DNA of 64,000 nt from Undibacter mobilis (GTDB lineage: Bacteria; Pseudomonadota; Alphaproteobacteria; Rhizobiales; Xanthobacteraceae), in contig NZ_QRGO01000003.1 in assembly GCF_003367195.1 (NCBI RefSeq), positions 248,001 through 312,000 on the forward strand. Reading direction: 5' to 3'. How positions within the stretch are numbered: position 1 is the first letter of the stretch; every line of letters starts with the position of its first letter. The translations under genes were made by a program, and so were the position numbers. Positions 1 through 11,611 of this stretch are shown here, piece by piece. The notes below the pieces were generated by a model that saw only the letters and a list, made by a program, of their open reading frames with translations, was not told where the DNA came from and ran no database searches.

Positions 1-126
1 CGCGGTCGCGGCAAGATCGGCCGCAATGCGCTCGACAACGCCCTGATCGATACCGAAGCCCTTGTCGGCGGACAGTGCCTCGCCGGACAGCTTGACGATG
101 ACGCGCTTGTAAATGGGATCAGCCAT
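1..126 (-). CDS. pyrH: UMP kinase, N-terminal part (cut by window edge)
   Basis: The minus-strand frame begins with ATG at 126 and runs off the left edge, leaving 42 codons. The visible protein starts [19 protein letters not shown], and KLSGEAL is the hallmark phosphate-binding start of bacterial UMP kinases. The enzyme phosphorylates UMP to UDP in pyrimidine nucleotide synthesis. It lies just downstream of tsf on the same strand, in the common order rpsB-tsf-pyrH. Only the first strand and loop of the kinase fold are visible, so completeness cannot be judged. Confidence 0.9.
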   Translation of the reverse strand, partial: MADPIYKRVIVKLSGEALSADKGFGIDQGVVERIAADLAATA

Positions 127-185
127 CAGCCGCGGTCCCCTCATTGCAAGAGCGGCGGTGACTGATGCACCGCCGCTTTGTTCGT

Positions 186-1115
186 TCAGTTAGGCTTCAC
201 GGCCGCCGCCACTTCGGCGGCAAAGTCCGATTCCTGTTTCTCGATGCCCTCGCCAAGCGCGTAGCGCACAAAGCCGGTGATCTTGATCGGGCCACCGACC
301 TTGCCTTCGGCTTCCTTCACCGCCTGCGCGACGCTCTTCTTGCCGGAGTCGTCGAAGATGAACGGCTGCTCGAGGAAGGTCTGCTCCTTGTAGAAGGTCT
401 TCAGCCCGTTCTCGACGATCTTCTCGATCATGTTTTCAGGCTTGCCCTGCTGCCGGAACTTGTCGGCGAGCACGTCCTTCTCGCGCTTGATCACATCGGC
501 CGGCACGCCCGAGGCGTCGAGCGCGATCGGGTTCGACGAAGCGACATGCATCGCCAGCTGACGGCCGAGCGCAACGAGCTCGTCGGCGTTGCCGGGCGAT
601 TCAAGACCGACGATGACGCCGATCTTGCCGAGGCCTTCGGACACCGAGGTGTGAACGTAGGAACCGATCGCGCCCTTGCTCACTTCGAGCGAAGCGGCGC
701 GGCGCAGCGTCATGTTCTCGCCGATCTTGGCGATGGTGTCATTGAAGGCATCGGCGATGGTGATCGCGCCGACCTTCTGCGCCTTGATCTTCTCGACATC
801 CGGGCCGACGTCGAAGGCGACATCCGCGCTCATTTTCACGAGGCCCTGGAACAGGTCATTGCGCGCGACAAAGTCCGTCTCCGAGTTGACCTCGACAACG
901 ACGGCCTTCGGGCCTTTCACGGTGAGTCCGATCAGGCCTTCGGCGGCGACGCGGCCGGCCTTCTTGGCGGCCTTCGAGAGGCCCTTCTTGCGCAACCAGT
1001 CCTGCGCCTGCGCCATGTCGCCGGCGGTTTCGTTCAGCGCGGCCTTGCAATCCATCATGCCGGCGCCGGTCGACTCGCGCAGCTCCTTGACCATTTGTGC
1101 GGTAATATTTGCCAT
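186..1115 (-). CDS. tsf: Translation elongation factor Ts
   Basis: This 309-residue protein is the usual length for EF-Ts, the guanine nucleotide exchange factor that regenerates EF-Tu-GTP. The N-terminal UBA-like helix bundle carries [19 protein letters not shown] near residues 9-27. It is followed by the TDFVARND motif near residue 80 that contacts EF-Tu. The ATG at 1115 begins [13 protein letters not shown], the standard start. It sits between rpsB and pyrH on the minus strand, the near-universal translation operon order. A long open frame also exists antisense to it, a codon-bias artefact of high-GC DNA. Confidence 0.97.
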   Translation of the reverse strand: MANITAQMVKELRESTGAGMMDCKAALNETAGDMAQAQDWLRKKGLSKAAKKAGRVAAEGLIGLTVKGPKAVVVEVNSETDFVARNDLFQGLVKMSADVAFDVGPDVEKIKAQKVGAITIADAFNDTIAKIGENMTLRRAASLEVSKGAIGSYVHTSVSEGLGKIGVIVGLESPGNADELVALGRQLAMHVASSNPIALDASGVPADVIKREKDVLADKFRQQGKPENMIEKIVENGLKTFYKEQTFLEQPFIFDDSGKKSVAQAVKEAEGKVGGPIKITGFVRYALGEGIEKQESDFAAEVAAAVKPN

Positions 1116-1226
1116 CGGTAAAATCCTCTATGCGCCAACCCGGCAAAGTCCGGGACTTTGGCCGCTGGCGTCTTCATTCGGAGCGAAGTGCCGGCACCGT
1201 TATATGGGTGCCGGCCAATCGTATTG

Positions 1227-2231
1227 TTACTCGGCGTCCGCGAGCATGGTCTTCGCCTTGGCGATCCAGCCATCGACGCGACCCGGCAGGCCGACTTCTT
1301 CGCCGACATTATGCGCAGCAGTCGGTGACAGTTCGGCGATCTGCGAATAGTGGAAAATGCCGAGGTCGTTGAGCTGCTTTTCGATCGCGCCCGACACGCC
1401 GGGCAGCTTCTTGAGGTCGTCGGCGACGCCGCGCGGACCCGGGAGCTGTTCGAAGCCGAGGTCGGCGGTGGCCGGCGCGGTCGGGATCGGTTCTGCAATC
1501 GGCTTTTCCGAAGCGCCGATATCGACGCCGCGTTCGCCCTGGGCGCGCGCGATGCCGTCGATGGCCGCCTTGGCGATCAGGTCGCAATACAGCGACACGG
1601 CGCGGCTGGCGTCATCGTTGCCCGGCACGACATAGGTGATGCCGTTCGGATCGCAATTGGTGTCGACGATGGCGGCGACCGGAATGTTGAGCCGGCGCGC
1701 TTCCTTGATCGCGATGTCTTCCTTGTTGGTGTCGATCACGAAGATCAGGTCGGGCACGCCGCCCATGTCCTTGATGCCGCCGAGCGAGCGGTCGAGCTTG
1801 TCGCGCTCGCGCTGCATCGTCAGGCGCTCTTTCTTGGTGTAACCGCCGGCATCGGCCGAGTTGAGGATCTCGTCGAGCTTGCGCAGACGCGAGATCGAAC
1901 CCGAGATCGTCTTCCAGTTGGTCAGCGTGCCGCCGAGCCAACGCGAATTGACGTAGTACTGGGCGCAGCGCTTGGCGGCGTCCGCGATGGCGTCCTGCGC
2001 CTGGCGCTTGGTGCCGACGAACAGGATGCGGCCGCCCTTGGCGACGGTGTCCGACACCGCCTTCAGCGCCGTATGCAGCATCGGCACGGTCTGGGCGAGA
2101 TCGACGATATGAATGTTGCTGCGGGTGCCGAAGATGTATTGCCCCATCTTCGGGTTCCAACGGTGGGCCTGATGGCCGAAATGGACGCCAGCCTCGAGAA
2201 GCTGACGCATCGAGAAGTCAGGAAGAGCCAT
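1227..2231 (-). CDS. rpsB: 30S ribosomal protein S2 with C-terminal extension
   Basis: The protein has 334 residues. The first 230 or so are canonical S2 ([21 protein letters not shown] at the N-terminus, then GTKRQAQ and [13 protein letters not shown]). S2 binds the 30S body and S1. After the S2 core comes a low-complexity Ala/Pro/Glu linker. It leads to about 75 extra residues containing [17 protein letters not shown], which looks like a helix-hairpin-helix type domain. Extended S2 proteins are known in alphaproteobacteria. The start ATG at 2231 has a GGAGA ribosome-binding site. It is first in the rpsB-tsf-pyrH unit. Confidence 0.97.
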   Translation of the reverse strand: MALPDFSMRQLLEAGVHFGHQAHRWNPKMGQYIFGTRSNIHIVDLAQTVPMLHTALKAVSDTVAKGGRILFVGTKRQAQDAIADAAKRCAQYYVNSRWLGGTLTNWKTISGSISRLRKLDEILNSADAGGYTKKERLTMQRERDKLDRSLGGIKDMGGVPDLIFVIDTNKEDIAIKEARRLNIPVAAIVDTNCDPNGITYVVPGNDDASRAVSLYCDLIAKAAIDGIARAQGERGVDIGASEKPIAEPIPTAPATADLGFEQLPGPRGVADDLKKLPGVSGAIEKQLNDLGIFHYSQIAELSPTAAHNVGEEVGLPGRVDGWIAKAKTMLADAE

Positions 2232-2378
2232 AGATATTCTCCGGTTGATCCGCCGCGGAGGGTGTGTGAGCCCTTGATTAGCCTTTGATTTTCAAAGGGA
2301 AATCCGGGCCACCGGACGGCTCGATCGCCCATTGTCGGGGCGCTGAGCCAACTCTCCGCGTGAGTGATGTGCCGGGCT

Positions 2379-2405
2379 TATATAGGCAGGGTTCGCGGGA
2401 AGCAA
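2379..2405 (-). promoter_or_regulatory. Possible promoter for rpsB-tsf-pyrH
   Basis: On the minus strand TTGCTT (2400-2405) and TATATA (2379-2384) are separated by 15 bp, shorter than the ideal 17. This is the only AT-rich hexamer in the GC-rich stretch upstream of rpsB and would give a leader of roughly 140 nt. It is inferred from sequence only. Confidence 0.35.
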
Positions 2406-2489
2406 GGCGGCGGGCGGGCCTAAGGTCCTGAAAAGACGCGCGTCATTGCCCCTGTTGTTGACGGCGCGGGGGCGCCGGTCGTCCCTCTT

Positions 2490-2604
2490 CCGTCCTCCGG
2501 ACAAGCCGGAGGGATGGAGCGCCGCGAGGCGCCCATTTGATTTCGCACCTTGCGGTGCGCTGTGCCCTCGATCGGAGGACACATGCGCCCCACGGCGCTC
2601 CATC
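2490..2604. repeat. Large imperfect inverted repeat able to form a multi-branched hairpin
   Basis: The stretch 2232-2892 holds no convincing gene. Within it a dense palindromic structure can be read. One hairpin is formed by TCCTCCGG/CCGGAGGGA (about 2493-2513). An outer stem pairs 2516-2536 with 2583-2601 (GGAGCGCCGCGAGGCGCC against GCGCCCCACGGCGCTCC). Inside it are two further hairpins, CGCACC/GGTGCG (2544-2559) and TGTGCCCTC/GGAGGACACA (2561-2583). Together the last three make a three-way junction. It may be a dispersed extragenic repeat or a structured RNA. Confidence 0.55.
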
Positions 2605-2892
2605 GCGGTGTCATTACGGCGCCCGGGCCGCGCTTTCGGCGGCTGATCCGCTCTCGCGGGTAGCACACGCCATCAGCAAGCTCCTTGCGGGAGGTCCTTG
2701 TGCCTCCGGGCGGAGCCCCGTCGCCGCCCGAGCGCCTGAGGTGCGTTTCCTCAAGCCCGCGGGCACCGCATCCTTTTCCCACTGAAACGACGCCTCATGA
2801 CAGCGCCTCCGGCCGGAACAGGACAATAATAGGAATAATCACCTTAGGAATATATGTCAAGAGCCGTGTTGCCTCGATCTTGACTCAATAAT

Positions 2893-2910
2893 GTTATGTT
2901 ATAACATTGC
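2893..2910. promoter_or_regulatory. Zur-like operator
   Basis: GTTATGTTATAACATTGC contains the perfect 12-bp palindrome ATGTTATAACAT (2896-2907). It matches the AT-rich TGTTATAACA core known for zinc uptake regulator (Zur) boxes in alphaproteobacteria. It lies 20 bp upstream of the small gene at 2930 and in front of a COG0523 GTPase gene, a typical Zur target. The match is by eye. Confidence 0.7.
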
Positions 2911-2929
2911 TATCGTCAGGACGACCCTC

Positions 2930-3205
2930 ATGCACAAACTCCGCGACCAGATGCTCGCCGCGCCGGAATTTTTCGACCCGGACCGCCTGCCCGCCCGCTT
3001 CGACGAAGCGCAAGGCCTAGTGCGCAAGGCGATCGACAAGGCCCAGAACCTCGGCATCACCGACGACACACTGGCCGCCACGCTCATCAGCGAGGCGGTG
3101 CCGCGTCTCGTGGCCGCCTATGGCCCGGCCCATGCCGGCCGCATCGTCGCGATGTTCGCCGCCTGTCTTACCGCCGGCGCACCGACGAACGACTCCCTGC
3201 AATGA
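2930..3205 (+). CDS. Small protein of unknown function, probably in a zinc-responsive operon
   Basis: This 91-residue protein starts at the ATG at 2930 (MHKLRDQMLAAPEFF). The same frame is open to 2891, but an upstream start would put the coding region on top of the Zur-like palindrome, so I chose the internal ATG. The sequence predicts as mostly helical, with no signal peptide, membrane segment or Cys/His metal motif. I do not recognise the family. It ends 33 bp before the COG0523 GTPase on the same strand, so co-transcription from the Zur-type promoter is likely. Its role may be linked to zinc limitation by context only. Confidence 0.75.
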   Translation: MHKLRDQMLAAPEFFDPDRLPARFDEAQGLVRKAIDKAQNLGITDDTLAATLISEAVPRLVAAYGPAHAGRIVAMFAACLTAGAPTNDSLQ

Positions 3206-3238
3206 GCCCACGCGCTCGATCTTCGACAATGGACCATC

Positions 3239-4441
3239 ATGAACAAACTCCCCGTCACCGTACTTTCGGGCTTTCTCGGCGCCGGCAAGACGACACTGAT
3301 GAATCACGTTCTCAACAACCGGCAAGGCCTGAAGGTCGCTGTGATTGTGAACGACATGAGCGAGGTGAACATCGACGCCGACCTGATCAGGGATGGCGGT
3401 GCGAATCTGTCGAGGACGAATGAGACGCTGGTCGAAATGACCAATGGCTGCATCTGCTGCACCTTGCGCGAGGATCTGCTCAAGGAAGTGCGCAAGCTGT
3501 CGGAAGAAGGCCGCTTCGATTATCTGCTGATCGAGTCGACCGGCATTGCCGAGCCTTTGCCGGTGGCCGCCACCTTCTCGTTCCGCGACGAGAACGGCGA
3601 CAGCCTGTCCGACGTCGCGCGCCTCGATACCATGGTGACGGTGGTCGACGCCGCCAACCTGCTGAAGGATTATTCCTCACGCGACTTCCTGCGCGACCGC
3701 GGCGAGTCACTCGGTGAGGACGACAAGCGCACGCTGGTCGACCTGCTGGTGGATCAGATTGAGTTCGCCGATGTCGTCGTGCTCAACAAGATCGCCGACG
3801 CCACCGAAGCGCAGTTGCAGGCGGCGCGGCAGATCATCCGCTCACTCAATCCCGATGCCGACCTCATCGAAGCGAATTTCGCCGACGTGCCGTTCGATCG
3901 CGTGCTCGATACGGGCCGCTTCGATTTCGAGAAGGCCGAGCAGCATCCGGTCTGGGCCAAGGAGCTGTACGGCTTCGCCGATCACACGCCGGAGACGGAG
4001 GAATACGACGTCAAGAACTTCGTCTATCGCGCGCGCCGGCCCTTCGACCCGGCAAAATTCCAGCAGTTCCTCAACGAGCCATGGCCGGGCGTGATCCGCG
4101 CCAAGGGCCATTTCTGGCTGGCGACACGGCCGGAATGGCTGGGCGAACTCAGCCAGGCCGGCTCCATCGTGCGCACCGGCGCACTCGGCTTCTGGTGGGC
4201 CGCGGTGCCGGAGGCGCGCTGGCCGCGCGATCCGGCGTGGCAGAAAATGCTCACGCGCAACTGGAGCACGCTTTACGGCGACCGCCGGCAGGAGATCGTC
4301 TTCATCGGCACCAACATGGACGAGAACGCCATTCGCGCCCGGCTCGATGCCTGCCTCGTGCGCGGCAAGCCCGGCATGGATATCAGCGCCTGGCGCAAGC
4401 TGCCCGATCCGTTTCCGGTGTGGCAACGGCAGGCGGGTTAA
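3239..4441 (+). CDS. COG0523-family GTPase, putative zinc chaperone
   Basis: The 400-residue protein has the G3E/CobW-HypB GTPase fold. Walker [10 protein letters not shown] is at residues 11-19, the metal-binding CxCC motif (GCICC) at residues 70-74, and ESTGIAEP and LNKIAD follow. A C-terminal CobW_C domain ends near PFPVWQR. Family members (ZigA, YciC, ZNG1) are thought to deliver zinc to client metalloproteins during zinc starvation. The upstream Zur-like box and the absence of cobalamin or nickel hydrogenase genes favour a zinc role over CobW or HypB. It follows the 91-residue protein gene and converges with nhaA, the two stop codons overlapping by 4 bp. Confidence 0.9.
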   Translation: MNKLPVTVLSGFLGAGKTTLMNHVLNNRQGLKVAVIVNDMSEVNIDADLIRDGGANLSRTNETLVEMTNGCICCTLREDLLKEVRKLSEEGRFDYLLIESTGIAEPLPVAATFSFRDENGDSLSDVARLDTMVTVVDAANLLKDYSSRDFLRDRGESLGEDDKRTLVDLLVDQIEFADVVVLNKIADATEAQLQAARQIIRSLNPDADLIEANFADVPFDRVLDTGRFDFEKAEQHPVWAKELYGFADHTPETEEYDVKNFVYRARRPFDPAKFQQFLNEPWPGVIRAKGHFWLATRPEWLGELSQAGSIVRTGALGFWWAAVPEARWPRDPAWQKMLTRNWSTLYGDRRQEIVFIGTNMDENAIRARLDACLVRGKPGMDISAWRKLPDPFPVWQRQAG

Positions 4442-6270
4442 GCCGCCTCCTCCGGCGCCTTGGCGTTCCACAGGATGGCGACGCCGATGATCGCCGACAA
4501 CACCGAGGCCGCGAACACGGCGATCTTGGCCGCCGCATAATCTCCCGCGACCGGAAAGGCCTCGCCGGCGATGAACAGCGACATGGTAAAACCGATGCCG
4601 GCAAGCGCGCCGGCGCCGGCCAGCTGCCGCCATGAGTACTCAATGGGCTTGACCGCAATGCGCAGCGCCACCGCCAGCGCCGAGGCGCCGACGAGACCGA
4701 GTGGCTTGCCAATCAGCAGGCCGGCGCCGATTGCCGCCATCAGCGACCCGTGGCCATTGAAAACGTCGAGAGAAAAAGCGACGCCGGCATTGGCGAAGGC
4801 AAACAGCGGCAGCACGATATAGCTCGAGCGCGCACCGGAATGGCGCAGCAACCGGTCGGCCGGCGATTCAAGACGGTCGTGGATGGCATCGAGCGCGCGC
4901 AGCGCCGCTCCCGACGGGCCATGGTGCAGCGCCTCGCCCGCGCGTTTGTACTCGGCCCCCATGATCGTGCTGGCCTGGACCGTGAGCGCCTTCAGGTTCG
5001 CCGGCGGCCGCGTCGGAATGAACAGCGCCAGCAGCACGCCGGCGAGCGTCGCATGCAGGCCGCCGGCATGAACGCAGGCCCACAGCACGATGCCGAGCAG
5101 CGCATAAGGCGTGACGTTGTAGAAGCGCCAGCGGTTCAGCATCGCCAGCGCGATAAGCACGACGACACCGGCGCCGAGCCAGTTCATCTCAAGGTCGCCG
5201 GTGTAGAACACCGCGACGACGATGATCGAACCGATGTCGTCGACAATGGCCGCCGCGGTGAGAAAGATGCGCAGCTCGACGGGCACCCGGCTTCCCATCA
5301 TGGCGATGAGCGCCACCGCGAAGGCCGTATCGGTCGCCATCGCGGTGCCCCAGCCGTGCAGCCACGGCCCGGCAGGAATGATCGACAGGTAGATGGCAGC
5401 CGGCACCACCATGCCGCCGATCGCCGCCGCAATCGGCAGCGCAGCCAGGCGCGGGCTCGACAGATGACCGACCGTGAACTCGCGTTTGATTTCCAGCCCG
5501 ACGACGAGGAAGAAGATCGTCAGCAGGCCGTCATTGATCCAGTGCAGCAGCGACATGTTGAATGCGCGGCTGCCGAACGTCACGCCCAGCGTCTGGTGCC
5601 AGAAATGCTCGAAGGCTTCGCCCATGGGCGAGTTGGTCAGCGCTACCGCCAGCACGGTCGTCAGCAGCAGCAGAATGCCGGCCGACGGCGCCCAGCCGGC
5701 GAAATCGAGCGCCGCAATGCGCACGCGGTGCCCGAGCGTGCCGAGCACCGCGTCGCCGAAGGAGGATTCGTCCCAGGCGCCGTCGTAGCGGCGGCCATTG
5801 ATGAAGAACGTGGGCGTGATCATCACCCCGCTCGCCTTGGCGCTGCTGATGTCGGCCGAGACGCGCTCGAAAGCGTGCTGGGCCATGTCTTCGGCGCCGG
5901 CATCGTCGAGCGGCAGGTCGAGCTCGCGGGCGGCGGCGACGAGGTCGTCCTCGGTCAGCGTTTCCGAGCGCGACATCAGCGTGACATGCGCTTTCCAGAA
6001 ATGCTCGCTGTCGCTGGCGCGCTCGACCAGTTCGGCGGCGCGGCGGGCGAGGTCGCTGCCGGTCAGCGGCTTGTGGCGGAAGACGTATAGCAGGCGATCG
6101 CCAAGGCGGTCTCGCACTTCGGCGATACGATCATTGGCGGCGCGGCAGTAAGGACAGGCATAGCTGCCATATTCGACAAGCGTAATGGGCGCATTGACCG
6201 GGCCAAGGACGTGGTCGGTTCCTGGATCGACGGGGCGATCGAGCCAATGGTTTGAAAGGTCGACGGACAA
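4438..6270 (-). CDS. nhaA: DsbA-like thioredoxin domain fused to NhaA Na+/H+ antiporter
   Basis: This protein of about 610 residues joins two families. Residues 20-180 are a DsbA/DSBA-oxidoreductase domain with active site CPYC (residues 39-42) and a cis-Pro loop in [11 protein letters not shown]. The rest is a full NhaA antiporter with [10 protein letters not shown] and [11 protein letters not shown], containing the Asp residues equivalent to E. coli D133 and D163/D164. I chose the TTG at 6270 because AGAGG lies five bases upstream and the thioredoxin domain follows at once. Upstream in-frame GTG starts (6330, 6429) would add a Cys/Arg-rich stretch overlapping dnaE. No signal peptide precedes the CPYC domain. 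Confidence 0.88.
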   Translation of the reverse strand: MSVDLSNHWLDRPVDPGTDHVLGPVNAPITLVEYGSYACPYCRAANDRIAEVRDRLGDRLLYVFRHKPLTGSDLARRAAELVERASDSEHFWKAHVTLMSRSETLTEDDLVAAARELDLPLDDAGAEDMAQHAFERVSADISSAKASGVMITPTFFINGRRYDGAWDESSFGDAVLGTLGHRVRIAALDFAGWAPSAGILLLLTTVLAVALTNSPMGEAFEHFWHQTLGVTFGSRAFNMSLLHWINDGLLTIFFLVVGLEIKREFTVGHLSSPRLAALPIAAAIGGMVVPAAIYLSIIPAGPWLHGWGTAMATDTAFAVALIAMMGSRVPVELRIFLTAAAIVDDIGSIIVVAVFYTGDLEMNWLGAGVVVLIALAMLNRWRFYNVTPYALLGIVLWACVHAGGLHATLAGVLLALFIPTRPPANLKALTVQASTIMGAEYKRAGEALHHGPSGAALRALDAIHDRLESPADRLLRHSGARSSYIVLPLFAFANAGVAFSLDVFNGHGSLMAAIGAGLLIGKPLGLVGASALAVALRIAVKPIEYSWRQLAGAGALAGIGFTMSLFIAGEAFPVAGDYAAAKIAVFAASVLSAIIGVAILWNAKAPEEAA

Positions 6271-6376
6271 CCGGCCCTCTTCTGTTGCAAGTGTCTGAAC
6301 GTTGAGTGGATCGCGGTCGCACGACGTCACGCGATGATACCGTGCGCGACCGAGGCAGACCAGAGAGGCGGCGCGG

Positions 6377-9853
<3,477 letters not shown>

Positions 9854-10298
9854 GATCAGTCGGTCTTTGCGCGATGTGCTCTGGCTCGTCCGCCTTATGA
9901 CGGACCGGAAGCCTGAAGCGATTCTGTTCGCCCCAGAGTGGGGACGCCAAACCCTTCCGTCCACCCTCGCCGCTGCATCGCAGCCGGTTCTGCCGACTAT
10001 GCACAGGCCCCAAGCCTGAAACCGGCTTTTGCAGGCGGGCCCGGCTTGTTCCCGCCGCTCGATCCCCAAGCGGACTGGAAAGCCGGATACCCCGTTTTAT
10101 CGCCCGCCGTACCCGTCATGCCGGCGGGGGCGTCGGGGAACGCCGGCCGGACATGACTAGACGCGGGCTACGCTACAGACAGCCTTGGTACGCAACAGAG
10201 GTGAAACGCAACAGACAGCATCGGACGCTTTGGCCAAACGCGGAACTTGAAACGCAAGCCGGCACACGAACTCTTCGTTCGCTGCAGGCCACCGATCT
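9854..10298. other. Gene-free interval upstream of dnaE
   Basis: No supportable gene is seen here. The only structure noted is an imperfect palindrome at 10113-10158 (GTCATGCCGGC paired with GCCGG..CATGAC), like an extragenic palindromic element. The dnaE promoter presumably lies here but I cannot place it. Confidence 0.4.
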
Positions 10299-10397
10299 TT
10301 AGAGATTCCCAATAACCTGGGACCAGATCGCAACCATGCCGACGAACAGCGACAGGGCGGCGAGCGTGGCGGCTTCCTGAACGACGATCTTGAACAT
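10299..10397 (-). CDS. SOS-controlled 32-residue single-span membrane microprotein
   Basis: A short minus-strand frame begins at ATG 10397 and ends at TAA 10299-10301. A near-perfect ribosome-binding site (AAGGAGGGTC) sits just upstream. The product starts MFKIVVQEAATLAALSLFVG and continues as a single hydrophobic helix (about residues 5-30) with only Lys3 and Glu8 charged. Its promoter has a LexA box between the -35 and -10 hexamers, so it should be DNA-damage induced. Size, membrane span and regulation resemble SidA, the 29-residue SOS division inhibitor of Caulobacter. Homology cannot be claimed from so short a sequence. Function is therefore inferred, existence well supported. Confidence 0.8.
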   Translation of the reverse strand: MFKIVVQEAATLAALSLFVGMVAIWSQVIGNL

Positions 10398-10423
10398 GTG
10401 ACCCTCCTTAAGAACGTAAAGAG

Positions 10424-10453
10424 AACATAGTTCACTTTCTGTTCTAGAGTCAA
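10424..10453 (-). promoter_or_regulatory. Sigma-70-type promoter of the SOS microprotein
   Basis: On the minus strand TTGACT (10448-10453) and TATGTT (10424-10429) are spaced by 18 bp. The -10 ends 26 bp before the start codon. The spacer is almost filled by the LexA box. Confidence 0.7.
10430..10444. promoter_or_regulatory. LexA (SOS) box
   Basis: GTTCACTTTCTGTTC is an exact GTTC-N7-GTTC direct repeat, the LexA operator established for alphaproteobacteria (Rhodobacter, Sinorhizobium, Caulobacter). Its position between the -35 and -10 elements is ideal for repression. Confidence 0.85.
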
Positions 10454-10608
10454 GCGTCACCCAAAGCACGCGTCGAATGGAATTATCCCTCAGACGTTTT
10501 CACGTAAATGGCGATAATAACGCGGTCTGCGACTAGTAATTACAAGAATAGCGCCCATATCAGTTATGTACTTGAAAAATGACTTTTAGGTATTTCAGGA
10601 GAAATAAT

Positions 10609-10746
10609 ATGACAAATATTCCCGTGAATACTGACGATACCAAGCCGGCCGTGAACCAGACCGCAGCCGCCGATCCGGCGAAGCCTGATCAGAGCAACAA
10701 GCCGGGCCAGACCAATCCGCCGGCCAAGCCGGCCGACAGTAAGTAA
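10609..10746 (+). CDS. Small disordered Pro/Lys/Gln-rich protein
   Basis: This 45-residue frame starts at ATG 10609 after AGGAGAAATAAT, a clear ribosome-binding site. It ends 35 bp before a strong Rho-independent terminator. The protein is built of Pro, Lys, Ala, Asn, Gln and Asp (for example KPGQTNPPAKPADSK) with no hydrophobic core, so it is probably disordered and cytosolic. I do not recognise a family. Its own terminator argues for a monocistronic transcript. Confidence 0.65.
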   Translation: MTNIPVNTDDTKPAVNQTAAADPAKPDQSNKPGQTNPPAKPADSK

Positions 10747-10781
10747 TCCGCGCGGCGTCATAGACGCTGCATGGATGCAAA

Positions 10782-10811
10782 AGCCCGGCGCGCTGCCGGG
10801 CTATTTTTTTT
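10782..10811 (+). terminator. Rho-independent terminator
   Basis: AGCCCGGC (10782-10789) and GCCGGGCT (10795-10802) form a perfect 8-bp stem with a 5-base loop followed by A and a run of eight or more T. It follows the 45-residue protein gene. Confidence 0.9.
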
Positions 10812-10823
10812 AGGGAGTCTCGA

Positions 10824-11021
10824 ATGACGAAACTTCAGGATCAAGAACGCCGAGACCAGGAGCGCCAAGACCAGGAGCGCAGTGCCAAAACGATGGTCGA
10901 AAACCAAAAGTGGCTCGACAAGAACGTCGACAACGTTGTCAGGGCCAGCAACCCCGAAGCCGCGGACCTCGACCGCTGGAATGCCGACGGCGGTTCCCCG
11001 AAGGGCGGAGATCGACAATGA
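10824..11021 (+). CDS. Small highly charged protein with RDQER repeats
   Basis: The 65-residue frame starts at ATG 10824, 12 bp after the preceding terminator's T-run, with AGGGAG upstream. The N-terminal third is a run of short repeats (QERRDQERQDQERS), probably a charged helix. The rest is polar and ends in a Gly/Ser/Lys tail. It overlaps the next small gene by 4 bp (ATGA), implying translational coupling. No family is recognised. Confidence 0.6.
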   Translation: MTKLQDQERRDQERQDQERSAKTMVENQKWLDKNVDNVVRASNPEAADLDRWNADGGSPKGGDRQ

Positions 11022-11179
11022 CAATGCGCAAGTTCGGTCGGACCATCAAGATGCCCTCCACTCTGGCCATCAAGCACCAGATTTTGAAAGCGCGGCACGA
11101 CGAGGAAATGCAGGAAAAGGCCGCTTTGGCTGTCAAAGCCATCACCGATATCGGCGAGACGACCGATAAAGCGGACTGA
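11018..11179 (+). CDS. Small basic protein, coupled to the preceding gene
   Basis: This 53-residue frame starts at ATG 11018, which shares bases with the stop of the gene before it. It begins MTMRKFGRTIKMPSTLAIKH, a basic segment, followed by a helix of mixed charge. No membrane segment, signal peptide or known motif is visible. The overlap with the upstream frame is the main evidence that both are translated. Confidence 0.55.
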   Translation: MTMRKFGRTIKMPSTLAIKHQILKARHDEEMQEKAALAVKAITDIGETTDKAD

Positions 11180-11381
11180 AAGAGCCCTGCTGACGGCCCA
11201 GTCAGCCTTCCGACGCAAATTTATTGGCGATAAAACAAGCGCTCACCTCGCATCGAGACGGAACTCGCCCTGATTGTATTCTTGATTTACTCGCGTCAAT
11301 TTACGTCGCGTTTACAACCCACCTTTAGGCTACACGCACCCGTTGAACAGGGCGGGGTTTGGCACTGTCTGGAGTGGAGTG

Positions 11382-11552
11382 ATGCGTATGGTGAGAAAGC
11401 TCAGCGCCTTCTTTGAAGACGAGAGTGGCGCCACGGCGATCGAATACGGCCTGATCGCCGCTGGCATTGCGGTGGCGATCATCGCGATGGTCAACACGAT
11501 CGGCACCCAGCTGAATACAAGTTTTACGTCGATCTCTAATCAGCTCAAGTAA
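11382..11552 (+). CDS. flp: Flp/Fap-type pilin (orphan)
   Basis: The 56-residue protein starts at ATG 11382 with GGAGTGGAG upstream. It has a short basic leader, then the processing motif ESGATAIEYGLIAAG, then a hydrophobic helix, as in Flp type IVb pilins cut by a TadV/CpaA prepilin peptidase before ATAIEYG. Flp subunits form Tad pili used for surface attachment. No tad/cpa assembly genes lie nearby, so it must rely on a distant locus or act otherwise. A terminator follows. Confidence 0.9.
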   Translation: MRMVRKLSAFFEDESGATAIEYGLIAAGIAVAIIAMVNTIGTQLNTSFTSISNQLK

Positions 11553-11574
11553 ACGGCACTCAGAGCCCGACGCA

Positions 11575-11602
11575 AACCACTCCCTGACGGGGGTGGTTTT
11601 TT
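11575..11602 (+). terminator. Rho-independent terminator after flp
   Basis: AACCACTCCC (11575-11584) pairs with GGGGGTGGTT (11589-11598) around a TGAC loop, followed by a short T-run. It also separates flp from the convergent lolD. Confidence 0.85.
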
Positions 11603-11611
11603 GTTGCCGCC

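Noticed and set aside
165..1121. A 318-codon open frame antisense to tsf, and many similar long antisense frames across the window.
   Set aside because: They mirror strongly supported genes, have Arg/Ala/His-rich composition without family motifs, and arise from high-GC codon bias.
2414..2826. Several open frames on both strands between rpsB and the Zur-type box.
   Set aside because: They run through the palindromic structure, change with frame, and have no ribosome-binding sites.
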